DNA of 64,000 nucleotides from Phoronis australis (taxonomy: Eukaryota > Phoronida > Phoronidae): assembly GCA_002633005.1 (NCBI GenBank), contig NMRA01000274.1:415143-479142 (forward strand). Direction: 5' to 3'. The notes beneath the pieces are model-generated. The model ran no database searches. It saw nothing but the letters and a program-made list of their open reading frames with translations, and was not told where the DNA came from. Shown in pieces: positions 22,401 to 35,900 of the stretch. Numbering within the stretch: the stretch's first letter is position 1; the number at the start of each line of letters is the position of its first letter. The position numbers and the translations under genes are program-made.

Positions 22401-25400
22401 AATACGACAAGGAGGCGACTGTAGTGAAGCCCTTTAAGCTGAGAACAGCGGAGATACCGTCTCGGAAGTCGCAAGTTTATGAGGACATTGAACGAGATGA
22501 GGAGACGTTGAAAGAGACGAGATGGCCGTACACAAATCCTCGTGCGAAGCCTTCGCCTGCGCACTCGTCATTGTCTGCCTGTAAGTCAGTCATTTTAAGC
22601 TTCTATTTAATTATTCAGTGAAAGCAAACTAAGCTCTAGAATCCTCATCTTATTTAAGTTTTGTTTTGAACTTTTATTGAGGGTCAATTTCGACTGTTTC
22701 TACATTTTTTCAATCCTTTCTCCTTCAGTGACTGTCCCTGTCAAAACACTCACTGGTCTAACTTTTCTATCAGTCCACTTACAGCTATACTGATGACCTC
22801 AGGTTTTTACTAACCTTTCTCAACTTAGGACTAAATTAGCGGTTTGTGAAGATCAGGCAGTTCTTCTTTGCCAGAGTCTAAACTTACTAACGTTGGCAAG
22901 AGTTGGTTGTCATTTCATTCTCCAAAGGATGTAAGCCCTATGGCTGTATGGAAAATCAATTAGTTCCATACCTGAACACTAGGTGCAGTTACTACAGTCG
23001 CGATACAGCAAACCCTGCTTATAACATTCCCTTGCTTGTAATGTTCCATGTTCCTCTAGTGCAAAATACCTTTTCTACTAATCAATTTTATGAACAGATA
23101 CAACATTCACACAGTAAATCCATGTTCCAGTTGATAACTTCTCCAACTTTACAGCGAACCAGCACATGCAAGTTTAAAAATCACTGACTCCACAATTTCA
23201 TGCTTGTGTGCAGCCTGTGATGCACAGCCATGTACTGTAATTTGCTGCACGCGGTTGGGCAAGTGGTTGGACAGTATTACATACAATAAAAAAGCGAGTT
23301 AACAAAAGCAGATCAGTTTACGCTTATTATTTTCTTTAAAACGTTGATTCGGTTACAGTGAAGCTCGGTTACAACAAACATCTTTGATAGGTCCCATTGT
23401 AGTAACGAGGTTCAACTGTAGTAAAAGCATGCTGTTAACTGCAGCATACTGTACAAGACAAAAGTAATCCGTCGAATTAGTGTTTTCCTGTTGTGATGGC
23501 TAAATTAAGGCGGCAAAATTCTAATCACAAAATGGCTTAACCATCTCACTAACTCTCTCGTCAGTTCCCCTTCATTCTTTGTCACGAGGGAGGGCTACTG
23601 GGATGATGAATTTGGCTTCTTCCCATGTGTCATGACAGGGAATTCTGGGTCATTTTATCCGAACGTTTTTGGTTTGTACCATACATTTGATACTCTATTT
23701 TATGTGATCGTCAAAAGAGTGTTTTCATTTGCAGCTTTAAGATCTAGTCCATTTTCATCAAGTGCAGAGAACATTCCATCCAGAATGACCGCTTCACAAG
23801 AACTTCGAAATAGTGTCACAAGGTAAGTGTGAGACACGTTCGCAATCTTCATTATTTCGATGTTTACATTGGTACAGTTATAGTGTTTTGAAATTTATTG
23901 TGGAATTTTTTGATTCCGTATCAATATGATCATTTGATAATAAAACAATTCAAGCAAATGGCAATAGGTGTTTGTTTTGAAAAACTGTACTGTAGATATG
24001 TGTGTGTGTGTGTGTTTGTGCGTGCGTGCGTGCGTGTGGGCGTGTGTATTGAAAACACAGCTGTATTGCAGTAATTTCATTACAAATGTCTTTAGCAAAG
24101 GGAAAACTGCCTAAACTATAAATCTTCTGAACTTAAGTTACATCCTGAAGAAAATGTACTTCCTGATCGTAATGTACATGATTGTGCACTGTATTGTTTC
24201 ATGTGACTTGTAAATATTCATGCGAGAGCAAAATAAAAAACCCTGAAAAAAACAAACAAAAAACAAAAACAGGAACATCAAAACCATCAGCGACTGTAGA
24301 GAACTCTATTATTGGGGTTGACCAACAAGAATTGTGAATTTTGAAAATGGCGCATGTACTCATTGTTTGTGATAATGCAATTCGATGATGGCACGTGTGT
24401 GTATTGCCTGAGACTTGAATAGCATTCTATCACAATATGGAACACTATGAGAGTAAAAGGGTTACGGTAATTCGATTTTCCATTTTTAGCCAGCTGAACA
24501 GTGAAATGCANATGTGTGTATGTGTGTGTGTGTGCGTGCGTGTGTGCGTGCGTGTGGGCGTGTGTATTGAAAACACAGCTGTATTGCAGTAATTTCATTA
24601 CAAATGTCTTTAGCAAAGTGAAAACTGCCTAAACTATAAATCTTCTGAACTTAAGTTACATCCTGAAGAAAATGTACTTCCTGATCGTAATGTACATGAT
24701 TGTACACTGTATTGTTTCATGTGACTTGTAAATATTCATGCGAGAGCAAAATAAAAAAACCTGAAGAAAACAAACAAAAAACAAAAACAGGAACATCAAA
24801 ACCATCAGCGACTGTAGAGAACTCTATTATTGGGGTTGACCAACAAGAATTGTGAACTTTGAAAATGGCGCATGTACTCATTGTTTGTGATAATGCAATT
24901 CGATGATGGCACGTGTGTGTATTGCCTGAGACTTGAATAGCATTCTATCACAATATGGAACACTATGAGAGTAAAAGGGTTACGGTAATTCGATTTTCCA
25001 TTTTTAGCCAGCTGAACAGTGAAATGCAACTTTAAATGAGTTGTGGTCTTAGCACATATTTTTGTTTTCTGAAAAGTAGGGCATTGGTTATTTCCAAATC
25101 AGTCTAAATTGGTCATAAATTGGGGGACTCGTATTTATGAAAGATAGCAGACAATCTCTTACAAATTGTGTCTCTCCTCAGTGAACTATATGAACCTAAG
25201 TCCTCAACTTTGATCTAACATCTCATTCTAAAATGATTATGTTTCAAGAACACGTTCTGTTTCAGACAAAAACTGGAGCAAATGAGCGATAAAGATTTGG
25301 AAGAAGAACGGAAAGCAAGGGATAGAAAAATAAGGGAAAAGAGGCTTCAGAAATTTGTATCTGAAAAAGCGGCTGCCAACGAGCTATCGCTGAGCAGGAA

Positions 25401-28400
25401 GGATGAAAAGGACAAGTTGAAGAAAATAAAGTGAGTTTTAGTTGATGAAATGAACAAAATAATTTTTAAATGAATAATATTAAAAGACAGCTGTGTCAGT
25501 AAAATACACAAAAAAATTCCCATTGTCCTCCCTTTTTGGTGACAAAGTTTGGTTATGACTGAAACGTTTAGGCTTTTTAATGCATTTTTGAATGCAAAAT
25601 AGCTTGAGATCTGAGACCGAAGTACTAAACAGGTTAATACATGATTTTAGTCACTTGCAGGGATCCCGCATTTTGAGAACCAGTCTTCTCCACTGAATGA
25701 CGGGAATCAAATTGGGTCTCTAAGTCCGCGACCTCAGTAACAAACTATTAGCAGTTAATAAGTTTTCAGAAGGCTTTTTAAAGAAAGTGGACCTTGTTAG
25801 TGACATTTTTAAGAGGCATTGAAATTAAATTTGTTGAGTCCGTTCTTTTTGCAGAGAACAAGATCGGGCGAGAATGGAAGAGTATAGACGAGAGCTTGAC
25901 GAAATGAAAAGCAGAGTAGAAAACCGCCCGCTGCTTTTTGAACAAACATCACAGGTTGGTCATTAGTCGTACTTGGAGAAGTATTGTAGCTGAGTTCTAG
26001 AGGAAGTACACTTCATTCTTATGTGTCTTGCCTGAAGGGCAGAGGCAGCGCTTTGGCTTTATTGAACGTGACCTGATGAAGCTTCTGATATGAAAAGCTG
26101 GATGCATTGAGGTGTATAAGACGTACTTATGCTCTGTAAGAGCTAAAATTTCACTAAATTCATTGTTGTTTCGTGGATAGTGAGAATGCTCTTTACATGC
26201 TAAAAATTCATAATAAATTGTTTAAGGATATCTCAAACCTTATTCACAGAAATTAGCCGTTTTTACAGTATTTTACATAATGTCTAGCAAAATACCTTAT
26301 CTTCATTCTCGAGAACTTCGAATGCAAAATGAAATTTGTTTACTGCTTATCTGAGGCCAAAGGTTACAGGGCTGTCACTCAATTCCAATCTCCCACCAAG
26401 CATAGAACAGCTCCGTATATACCCTCAGTCCTTTCATTCTCTGAGTCTCCATATTATTGAATCAACAATGTATACATACAATAGAAATGTGCCGGGGGAA
26501 AACGAAGACAAAACATTTATTTTGATCCTGAGGGAGTTATGCATCTGCATGCATAAGACTGTTGAGAACAAAGGCTCCAAGTCACCGTACGCCTCTATGA
26601 CTTTGTGTTCACAAACACAGAATATGTGAAAAGAGATAAATTTTCATCCAAATTCATTAATTTGATAGATAATTTGACATTTCGCTGTTTCATTCTCATG
26701 CTCTCGGCACGCTTTAACCGCGGACTCGATTTCTGTTGTCGATTTCATACTTGGTTTTGTATCAGTCTTCCGGCACGTGGTGTATTTAACAATGAACTGT
26801 TGACCTGCTTTTAAGTAAGTCAACAGTTGCCTCCGCCTGTTCGACTGGAGATGGTCACAAACTAACAAAGGTAAATCGTTTTAGCAATAATAAGTTAATT
26901 ACACACTGCAAATTCAGTTGACATTGCGAATGAATGTTGAAATACCGAACACGGTAAAGGCATGTATCGGTTATATTGACAGAAAACAAGTTTTCACTAT
27001 TTTAATTAACCAAAGATCTTGAGATTTTCACAACTTAATCGGCTTTTTCTTGGCTTTGGCAAATGGACTTAATCTGAACTTAGGAACATGAATTCTCAAA
27101 AACGACTTGGTGGATTTCGCAGAAACTTTCCAAACTTGATATTTATTCGTCACTCTCAAAAACATTTAATAAGAGGATTTTTCATATAAAGGCCTAGTTT
27201 TTGCATAATGTAACAAAGATGAATACCTTATGTTTTGCGAGTTGATCTGTCATAGAAACCATACAAAAAAACTAATCGAAAAGTCCTAACTGGTGAAGTT
27301 TTCACTTTAAAAAGGTTTCATAAAAATCAACCGAGGGGTTATTTTGGTATGAATGTACGTTTCTTACTAAATAAGGTTTGAGGTAACCTGAAATGCATGC
27401 ACAGGTGCTCACTAGTTTTATGCCCTTTCAATCATTTTACAGCTGTTTAAGTGCAAAGGATTTCAACAGCTGTACGATGCAAAGGAAGTAATGCATAAAC
27501 AACTGACGAAGATAATTCTGTAATGATTTATGTAACATTCTCTCTCTTAATTTAAGTTTCATGCGAGTTTGAATTTCGTTTTCTGTTGATTTTTGCGTAC
27601 ATTGTGTTTACTGATTTTTGTCATTCTTAAGTTGTATTATAAGCTTTGTGTTGCATACTATACTTTAAACTAGCAAATAATGCCCCTCTTCTCTTTTACA
27701 CTGCAATGGAAGTGTGGATGTTTTCTCCCGCCAATTTGTCACGATCTAACAAATCGTGTGTACACACATTTAATGTAATTCAACATTTAGAATTGGAGCT
27801 TTGTTTAAATCAAATACTTTTTTGGGACGGAAGGGAACCTGCTGTTGCACGGATGACGACCAGTACTCATTGCATCCTATTCACGTGATTTGATCTATTT
27901 TGCAAATGTATCACTAAGTGTTCTTTTCTGAAAAATCAAATGGGATATAAAAATGCCCCGTTTGTATCCATTAATGAGAATAAATAAAGTTGAAAATAAA
28001 ATAAAATAAAATTTTGAAAAGTAAAAAAAAATTAAAAAGAATAAACATTGACTGAAATCATTTCAGTCTGCAATTAGTCATCTTGGTGCTGAATCTTCTT
28101 AGGTTAGAAAAAACTTGATTCTTACACTGCTGATTAGTAAACTGTTTTTTATCTTATTTTATTTTTGCCGCGACCTCCAGTCCATGTGCATACCTCTGTC
28201 TTCATTATAGGTGAACGCAAGGAAAGCTGCAGAGAGAAAGTACCAAGAAACACTGAAGAATGCTGGTATTGACGAAGAATTTGTTCAGCGCAAAGGTCAA
28301 AAGTACCGTCCAAGCGATCACGTTAGTGATGCAGATAGCGACCAGGAAAGATCATTCTCCCCCATTCCTGACAACAACGGACTTTCTGATGGTGACATGA

Positions 28401-28441
28401 CTCCAGAGGGGTCGGATGACGAAAATGTTATGTTGGCCTGA
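19210..28441 (+). CDS. FAM161: FAM161 family centrosomal/ciliary protein (whole gene, at least 7 exons)
   Basis: This is the invertebrate counterpart of vertebrate FAM161A/FAM161B, coiled-coil proteins of the centriole, basal body and connecting cilium (UPF0564 domain). The exons are 19210-19474, 20652 to about 21485, 22010-22580, 23735-23822, 25266-25430, 25855-25954 and 28211-28441. Recognisable blocks are ITIPKPFKMTLRD, ECQKKFKATPAPAHIYVPLYDEIME, PFKAKPARND, a very basic coiled coil, and the C-terminal YQETLKNAGIDEEFVQRKGQ. The tail is acidic. The phase between exons 2 and 3 does not match; a segment corresponding to the family KPFSF block is missing next to an N at 21471. Assignment to A or B is not possible. 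Confidence 0.88.
19598..19638. repeat. Short inverted repeat in FAM161 intron 1
   Basis: ACCACTGTCTC and GAGACGGTGGT form an 11-bp stem (one mismatch or G-T pair) around a loop of about 19 nt. Confidence 0.5.
20652..21485 (+). CDS. FAM161: FAM161 exon 2, including the start of the UPF0564 domain
   Basis: It starts after TTGTAG and encodes an acidic, Ser-rich stretch, then HRITIPKPFKMTLRD and the QKKFKATPAPAHIYVPLYDE block. The 3' end is uncertain. An N at 21471 interrupts the frame, and the nearest donor (after 21485) is phase 1, while the next exon needs phase 0. Confidence 0.8.
22010..22580 (+). CDS. FAM161: FAM161 exon 3
   Basis: It follows TGATCAG and encodes 190 residues. They include KKPFKAKPARND, ERIKEEEEYRKIRKQMRAVE and SKLPPSMA, which match the family. 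It ends in phase 1 at GTAAGT. The protein is strongly basic and predicted to be helical. Confidence 0.9.
23735..23822 (+). CDS. FAM161: FAM161 exon 4
   Basis: This small exon (about 29 codons) lies between TTTGCAG and GTAAGT. It encodes a Ser-rich linker ending ASQELRNSVTR. The phases fit both neighbours. Confidence 0.82.
23990..25031. repeat. TG-microsatellite and 517-bp tandem duplication in FAM161 intron 4
   Basis: A (TG)n/(CGTG)n tract followed by unique sequence (about 23999-24510) recurs at 24512-25030 with few differences. A single N (24511) lies exactly at the seam. The long frames on the opposite strand are translations of the CA repeat. Confidence 0.9.
25266..25430 (+). CDS. FAM161: FAM161 exon 5
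   Basis: It encodes 54 residues of charged coiled coil, including KDLEEERKARDRKIREKRLQ. The acceptor is CTGTTTCAG and the donor GTGAGT. Confidence 0.9.
25648..25725. mobile_element. Palindromic MITE family, copy 2 (partial)
   Basis: It has the arm TAGTCACTTGC...CGCATTTTGAGAACC and the core TTCTCCACTGAATGACGG, as in the copies near 6190, 31333 and 36897. The right arm is eroded. It lies in FAM161 intron 5. Confidence 0.55.
25855..25954 (+). CDS. FAM161: FAM161 exon 6
   Basis: It encodes RMEEYRRELDEMKSRVENRP followed by LLFEQTSQ, the conserved C-terminal coil of the family. It ends in phase 0 at GTTGGT. Confidence 0.92.
25955..28210 (+). other. FAM161 intron 6 (2.3 kb)
   Basis: No exon was seen. 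A dense cluster of AATAAA hexamers lies at 27979-28012. It could serve as a premature polyadenylation site or be the A-rich tail of an old retroelement. Confidence 0.4.
28211..28441 (+). CDS. FAM161: FAM161 terminal exon
   Basis: It encodes RKAAERKYQETLKNAGIDEE and FVQRKGQ, the conserved end of the UPF0564 region. An acidic Ser/Asp-rich tail of about 45 residues follows, to the TGA at 28439. Confidence 0.92.
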   Translation: MNARKAAERKYQETLKNAGIDEEFVQRKGQKYRPSDHVSDADSDQERSFSPIPDNNGLSDGDMTPEGSDDENVMLA

Positions 28442-30668
28442 GCTATATTTTGTGTAAATTTTAGTGGAAAGTAACGCTGACTTTTTACAGAATGCTTTCT
28501 GAATTAACAATCATGACCATACGGAAGCAATACCTTGTTTTGACATACAAAAGATACCACTTATTGGTTTTCAACTAGTTTGTTGTCAGATTTGTCTTTG
28601 TCATCCGTACCAGTAATATCGCTTCTGCACAGGCACACAAAGCATTGCATTCAGATGCATGATTCCAGTTGTGAATTGTGTTTTTCCATTACAATTTAAT
28701 TCTGTTGAATCATCTTTCCTCTGCTCCTTGTGAAAGAAAAATTTTGTGGTGGAGCACATTATCCTAGAAGCAAGTGGCTCTGGTATGTCATGTAAACGAT
28801 GGTGTCAAAAAGGAGGACACACGTAAATATCTAACAACTTGATTGTTATGTTACGTCTTCCTCCGTGTATCCGTGATTTGTACTTCCTGTGTGTGAAGAA
28901 ACAGTGGCTGATCTTGTAAACACTCTAGCTAGATATACAAAACACGTGGCCACACTCTGTAAACGATATGGACTGGAGATTTAAAAATCTTGTAGCTGTA
29001 CCCAAAGATAGCACTGGTCAAACCTGGACGACATTCTATGGACAGGTGTATTTTGTACACAGTACATGGCTGGAGGTCGGGTACTACACTTGAACCTCCT
29101 GTTACTGGTTATTAACAACAAAATATTTGGTAGTCCGGCAGCTGGATTGTTCTTTACTCTGAGCTTACAATGTTCAATTTCTTCATAACTGACACTAATC
29201 CGTGCAACATTGGAATTGAAGGTAAGTCTCATTGGATCGGTATTTCCATGTAGTGCTATAATCACGTAAAGAAATTATATTTAATTTGACAAAAGTTACA
29301 TCATATATCATACTTGTATAGCCAGCATTATTACTAATTTGTAAGGAATTTTCACTGATCCGTGACGGGGGAAATTTTTGTTTTTGTATAAGCCATCATG
29401 TGTTCCTGTAGAGTGCTTCATGTTTGCATCATTCCATCTCATGACTGAACTTGTATAATCTCTTTCAACGCACAATGATACTAATGTCTGGTACGCTACA
29501 ATTTGTTTTGGTACTTTGAGTTTCATGTAAAATTTGCTATTTCATGAAATGTAATTATTATTAATGATTATTTTGATTGGATTTGAGAACTTTGTCTTAT
29601 GTTGAAACAATTCTTCATTATAATTTATTATGCTAAGTTGATGTTCATATAAAAAATGTAAATTGTTTCCCATGCTAAAATAGCATTTTTTTGCTCATCT
29701 GGGTTGTGCTGTATATATAAAGTTATGCTTTATTCAAATTATAATATTTATTTTTCTTTGGAATCAGGAACATGTTAGCTGTAGGTACTAGTTATACCTG
29801 TTCGATCGAATGTCGTAAGTCTGGCCATAGTCAAGACCATCATTAGCACGTGATTGTGATCGTGACCCGTTTTTAACTGGAACTAAACATTGCATCTGAC
29901 GCAAATGTTACCATTACGGGTTGTTCACACTCAGTACCAAACTTCATAAGCCACTTATATGAAATGCGTGTCAGTTGAAATCTTGGACAAGCCGGATTAT
30001 CGATGACTGGGCGTACGACCTTTGATGAAGAGGACCTCTGATGACCTCTAGTTTTTATTGTTGTTTTTGTGGTTATTTAGTTTTTGGAAGCCGAGTTGGG
30101 CTTTTTCAGTCTTATGGTCAGCTGCTAAATGTGAATCAATTGTATAAAGGTATGAAACTGTGTCATAGCGTAGAAGTAGTAGTTCATAACAACGAAGATT
30201 TTGGGTAACTGAGTAATTTCTCAACTGACATTCTGGTTTTAAACATGAATGTCAAATACAGATGAGTTAATTATAATTGTCACTTTCTTTATCTAAGGTA
30301 TAGACGGTAATCTACTTTTATCATCGAAAACACGACTTTGTTTTTGTACGATCCAACTCACAATACAGTTTTAGATTCACATATTATACAAATGTGATGT
30401 ATTTGTGGTACACTCACCTCAGCAGGATATATGATGAAACAGGTTGCCATGAGGGCGATCAACCAGGATTTCCAAAGGACAAGTATTAATGAAAGCCAAA
30501 AAATGGTATTCTGGCACCTTTTCTGGTCGTGGCAAATTTCCCTAGAAAATTTGCTTATGGACACCAGGGTTGCACGAGGCAGGTAAAAATTGTAAACAAC
30601 TTGTTGTGGAGTACCTTCAAAGCAGATGACCATTGTTGAATAAAACTGAAATTTACGATGACTGGATG

Positions 30669-30777
30669 CAGGGGCGGATCCAGGATTTTTAATTGGGGGT
30701 GGGGGGNCCAAATAGAATCTGGGAGTTTTAGGGGGGGGGGGCATGGCTCACTTCGCCCCCCTCTAAATCGACCACTG
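30669..30777. mobile_element. Tiny TIR element with G-rich arms
   Basis: CAGGGGCGGATCCAGG begins the element, and the diverged inverse TCTAAATCGACCACTG ends it. Long G runs lie between, with an N at 30707. The flanks share GGATG on both sides, which may be a target duplication. Confidence 0.55.
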
Positions 30778-31332
30778 GGATGAAGCACGAAATTGGCATG
30801 AACTGCCAGGCGACAAGAGGTGATGAACCGGGGGATTGGTTAGTAATTACTTAGTAGTTAAGCATGTCTGCACCCTAATTATCTTCACCATCCCATGACC
30901 ACTATTTTCTACCCTGGCTGACAAAAGACACTCGGGTACACCACTGACCCTAGATTTTATGGATTCCAGGTTTGTGTAATTTTTAGGTGCTATGCTATCA
31001 CTTTCAGTTCAATGTTTTAATTAGGAAATGAACCATTGGTAGATTGAAATGAGTTAATTTTTGATAAATATTATAGAAACCAGTGGTTCATTTCACGAAC
31101 GAATTGACAATCAACAATGTCACAATAAAAACGCAAGTTAATCTAATTGACATAAATGTTATATTTAGTTTTCTCAAAATCTAATACAACAGTACTTCAG
31201 AGGAACATATTGCAGCATCTCTAACATTAAAATGTTTGCGTAAAGTGCACTCATGTCGTCTGCACAAACTAACAAATACAGAATGATTTTGTGTACAACA
31301 ACAAAGGATATGTCCTTTCTACGCATACAAGG

Positions 31333-31438
31333 GTAATAGTCGAATATAACTTGCCCACATTTTAAGAACCAGTTAGATGCCCGTTATTCAGTGGAGAAAA
31401 CGTTCTCAAAATGCGAGCATGTTGTGTCCGACTAATAC
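31333..31438. mobile_element. Palindromic MITE family, copy 3 (most complete)
   Basis: The arms of about 38 bp run from GTAATAGTCGAATATAAC to CATTTTAAGAACC, and inversely from GTTCTCAAAATG to GTCCGACTAATAC. The core CCGTTATTCAGTGGAGAA is inverted relative to copies 1 and 2. Confidence 0.7.
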
Positions 31439-32675
31439 CCATGCATGTATACACGTTTGCAAAACCACTTGGTACCAATTACACATTGAAATGAACAATC
31501 TGCAAGGAACTGTAATTATTTCATACCACGCATAATTTAAGTGACAGATTGCACAACTGCAACAGGATAAGTACTCGTCTTAAGCAAAGTATTTGATCAA
31601 TATTCGTTCACTGGGAAATTTGATTTATATGACAATACAATAGCTACAATAAATAATGACATGAACTATGCATAAATTGTAATAAATTACTACAACAAAA
31701 CCAATGTCAATAAAACACTACAACAATGACGCTGTTGGCAAATACCTTATTTTTTCCACTGCTCTGAATAATTTCTAATCTGTACATTACCAGGAATTTC
31801 CAGAAAACATCTGAAAAGACACTTTGCATCTGTCAAAAATTTCAAATGATAAAGGAAAATTGCCAAGCAAAAATGCATCCCGTAACGTGATTGTGTTGAA
31901 AGTCATATGCACATATTATCCGATGCCTTTACATTTGCATATTTTTCAAATCTGTCAGAACATCAGATTTTGTGACAAAGACAAGCTGGCCCATGACCCT
32001 ACCTTTGGGTGTAACTATTTCCAATGTCAGCAACATTTGTTATTCATCTGCATTCAAAGGTCAGAAATCTGATGACGTTTTGGATTTTGACTGACCCCAG
32101 ACTGTTTAGAAATAGACTTTTAAGCAACTGTTTGAGCAAGACAGCATGTTTGAGAAGGATACAGATTCACATTCGAAGAAAAATTAAAAATACTGTGCAA
32201 AGTCAAATGTAGAGAACGTTTTGCCTATCAATTGTACATCAAACATTCAGCTCCCAACAGAGGGCGCAATACCTGATATGAATATCCACAACACAGAACC
32301 ATGCTTGAATTACAGTATAAAAGTGGCAGCCAACACTACGAACATGGCAGAACAGTAAAATTTCTTTATAAGAAGATAATTTTACCCAACTATTTGAAAA
32401 CTTTATATAGTACATCTGTCATCAACAAACCCGCAATGGAATTTTGAACATTTTTGGAAATAGACTGAACATTTGAATGGCAATTGCGACCATATTTTTG
32501 TTGGAATTAGAGGACACTTTATCTGACACCCTATGCTACACTATTCCAGAGGGAGTGGAAGTAAAGTACTAGCAACCAGAGAGGCAGTTAAATACGATCA
32601 AACAGAGGTAGTTTCAGTCAAATACAGCAATAGGTGGTGAAAATATGTTGACTTCACGTGATTGCAACTTTTCAG

Positions 32676-32935
32676 TTAGCTTCTAGACATATCCTCTGTT
32701 ACATTATCGCGATTGTGTGGGTCACTGTCCGCATAGTCCCTGTTACCGGCAATCTCTTCATGATCAAGATGTTCGTTAATTATGTCACCATCGTAGACGA
32801 TCTCTTCTACCATAGTTTGGGGATTATGGGGGAAACCGGTTGCCATGGATACGATCTCTTGTGGCTGCGACAATACGACAACACTGGCACCACTAGAAGA
32901 TAGGTTGTTGGTTGATTCTGAAGAGTTGAATACTT
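32676..32935 (-). CDS. ZNF410: ZNF410 terminal exon
   Basis: It encodes 85 residues ending [10 protein letters not shown] at the TAA (32676). The stretch [18 protein letters not shown] and the acidic tail resemble the human C terminus only in character. Confidence 0.75.
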
Positions 32936-35900
32936 CTAAAAAGAAAAAATAACACAAGAATATTTAGTGCCACAGTGAAGATTCTAGACGCTCACAACTA
33001 AGGAAACACATAAAGAATTGCTTCTGAAACTCAGGAATTCATCCAGATTGCCATGTCAGTGCGTTAACCCTATTTTAAAGGGACAATAAATCCGAGCTTT
33101 CTGTCAAAAAGCAACTTTTTATTTAGGCCTCTTACTGTTATAAATATCGGTCTCATCTTATTGCGTACTCAGATTAAAAATTATTTCTATGCTTGACAAG
33201 ATCGAACAAATCATTATTGCTTCAGACCAAACTTAGTAAGGTGCTCGCCACAGCAGGTTAGTTTCTGTCACCGATGCAGTAGCGCCTGTAGGGGGAATTC
33301 CACACGATTTATTGTAACCAGTTACATGCAGATGATAAGAGATTTTCCACTGTTACAGACTATTACCCAAAAGATGACAAAAAGAGGAAAATTTTCCAGG
33401 TGATGTATGGTTCCACAAATAAATAGGTTTGTGTGATTGAAATATATTTTGTGTAAGGTTGTAAAATATAACTGAAATAAATGTTTTTGAAGGGATAAAA
33501 TCAAAATAATGATAAAAAAGTGACGAAAAAAGAGCAAACTGGAAATCAAATGTGATGAAACTTAAACCAAAAAAGAGGAAATCCTCTTAAAAGAGGAAAA
33601 TTCCAAGGCCTGGAAGTGGAAACGTAATCAGCAGTAAGCAAGTCCAAGACTTTAGGATGCTATCTACAGTTGACATGATTTTAATTAATAGGTCTCTTGA
33701 TTATTTAAAATCAAGGACTCAACTGTGTTAATTTGAAGTTTGTTTTCACAAAATTCTAGTTTAAAGGTTTCGCAAATTAAGCCTAAGTTTACCACTGCCT
33801 GTTTATGTACAGGTGCTGCCACACTCAATCAAGCCCCGTCAACTCCAACAATACAACGGTCTTGGCACATGAGAGATTGAAAACTGGCAAAAAACTAAAA
33901 TTACAACTAGGGTGCACACCAGTAGTCAGAGAGGTCCGAAAATTGCTGTCATCCATCATCAGAGAAACACATCTGTCAAATCTCATCAAGATCCTGTGAA
34001 GGGTTTGTGAGATGCAGCTGCGGACGCCAGACGCCCAAACAGAGATGATGGCAATATGCACCCACATATAAATAAGTGGGCGTATGATACTCACTTTGAA
34101 AAAAGAAGAAAACATAAAATTCAAGGGACTGTATTTTTCACAAGACAAGTAATCATCAGCAATCTCAAATTTACCATCTGAGCCCAGCATGATTGGTCCA
34201 TATTTCAGTTGCTCGCTTTCTCCATCCAATGGTCGTGTAGTGACGGTGACCACTTGGACATCACTCAAGCCATCGTGAGTATACACTACCGATTCAGAGC
34301 CTTGGAAATCTGCAATGAGTAGCATTAACACTTATTTAAAAGAATACTAAGCGTCGTTTAGGTAATGTGGCTATTACCTCAGGACATACTGTTTCAACCA
34401 GTGGCGAGTGTAAAATGTTTTCATTCAATTTTACGTCAGTCACACAAGCAGTAAAACATGGCCAGCTTAAACTTCCCGTTTTCTGTGGTTAAACTGTCGC
34501 TGTGGTCAGAATCGAGCTTACAACTGTTCATCTTTTATGAGTCATCTCACTTTGAAATTGACCTGTCACCAGGATTTTGAGTGACGGCTTAACTGACCAA
34601 TCAGAACACAACAATCTTGACACACCTTCGTTTCCAAGCTTCCATTTTATCCGGCAAACAATGCGTTGCCAGGTAAAACTTGTGTGTTTGTAAACATTTC
34701 GCAAGGCGGCGGAGCTTGCGATAGATCAGTTGGTCAATTTGACCTTCCGAAGCACCACTTGATGTAAATTTAAATAATGAACGCTGTGACAATTCTCAAT
34801 TCTTACTGACATTGCAGACCAAAGATGAAAAGCCATGTACATGATGAAATGACCGGCATAACAGAGATGGTAAAATCTTCGTTAACTGTGCCTAGTACAT
34901 AAATTTGTTTGACAAATTTCCAAATTCCACTCATAATAATTGAAATACAGTTGCAATTTCAGCTGTTCATACCACAGCAAATTGAAACTTGGATTAACAG
35001 CAGATCAAAGAGGGGGTTGAGAAAAGGCTTTGATGAATAGAGGCACAATGTTCTGCAATTTCAAATGACGAGCTTCACAACCAAATTTCACGTTCTGGTT
35101 CAACGAGACCCGATGGAAAATGCAAGAAAGTGACGAACCATGATAAAGCAGCATGTCATCTTCTTGTCTCAGTACAAGCACGTTCTGTTGACGATCATGT
35201 TGGCCTTGAATAAAACCTATAAACACAAGACGAGAAATGTAAACTTGAGTTGCAACACATATGTTGGTAGAATGAAACAGTAAAACTTGTTCGCTTTGTA
35301 TGAAGACAACATAGTTCAAAAATTCTACACTCAAATTCATTGTTAAAAATCACCATATAGCGAATTACAGCACAACTTTTTTAAAATGAAATTTAACAAT
35401 AACCATCAGATAAAGAAATTGAAATTAAAAAATGCAATAATAATTAATAACTAACACAATGGTAACAACAACCATAACAACAATAATAATAATAATAATC
35501 ACTTGAAATACATTCACAAGATCAGCAGTCAATTTCATGCTTCATAGCTTAGTTATCTAACCTTTGTCATTCAAGAGGATTTGAGGACTTTAATTACTGC
35601 AGGGGTGTAATAAATTCAAATAAGCAAAAGTTTGCCTCCAAAAGTTTAAAATCAAACAAACTGGAACGAAGAAACCCTATCAAAAATCACTCACTGTGTA
35701 TTGTGTCAGCTTTCTTCGCGTCCTCGTGGGTTTTCTCCAACAGGTGCTTCCTCTTGTGGACATTACGACTACCGATCTGAGAGAACGTCTTACCGCAGAC
35801 GTCGCAAGAGAACGGCTTCTTACCTGTAACATTCCATAATGTATCTTTAAAAGCGTTGCCACGCAATTCTAGAGTGGACAAATGGAAGCTCAGAACTCTG

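Larger units (their letters stand above)
28442..32675. other. Convergent FAM161/ZNF410 3' region
   Basis: This non-coding stretch should contain both 3' untranslated regions. I cannot place either cleavage site: the AATAAA at 30637 (plus) and the TTTATT at 30054 (minus) are the nearest clear hexamers. It also carries two small mobile elements (30669-30777 and 31333-31438). Confidence 0.45.

Noticed and set aside
23895-24616. Minus-strand frames rich in His and Thr (HTHAHTH).
   Set aside because: They are translations of the CA/TG microsatellite.
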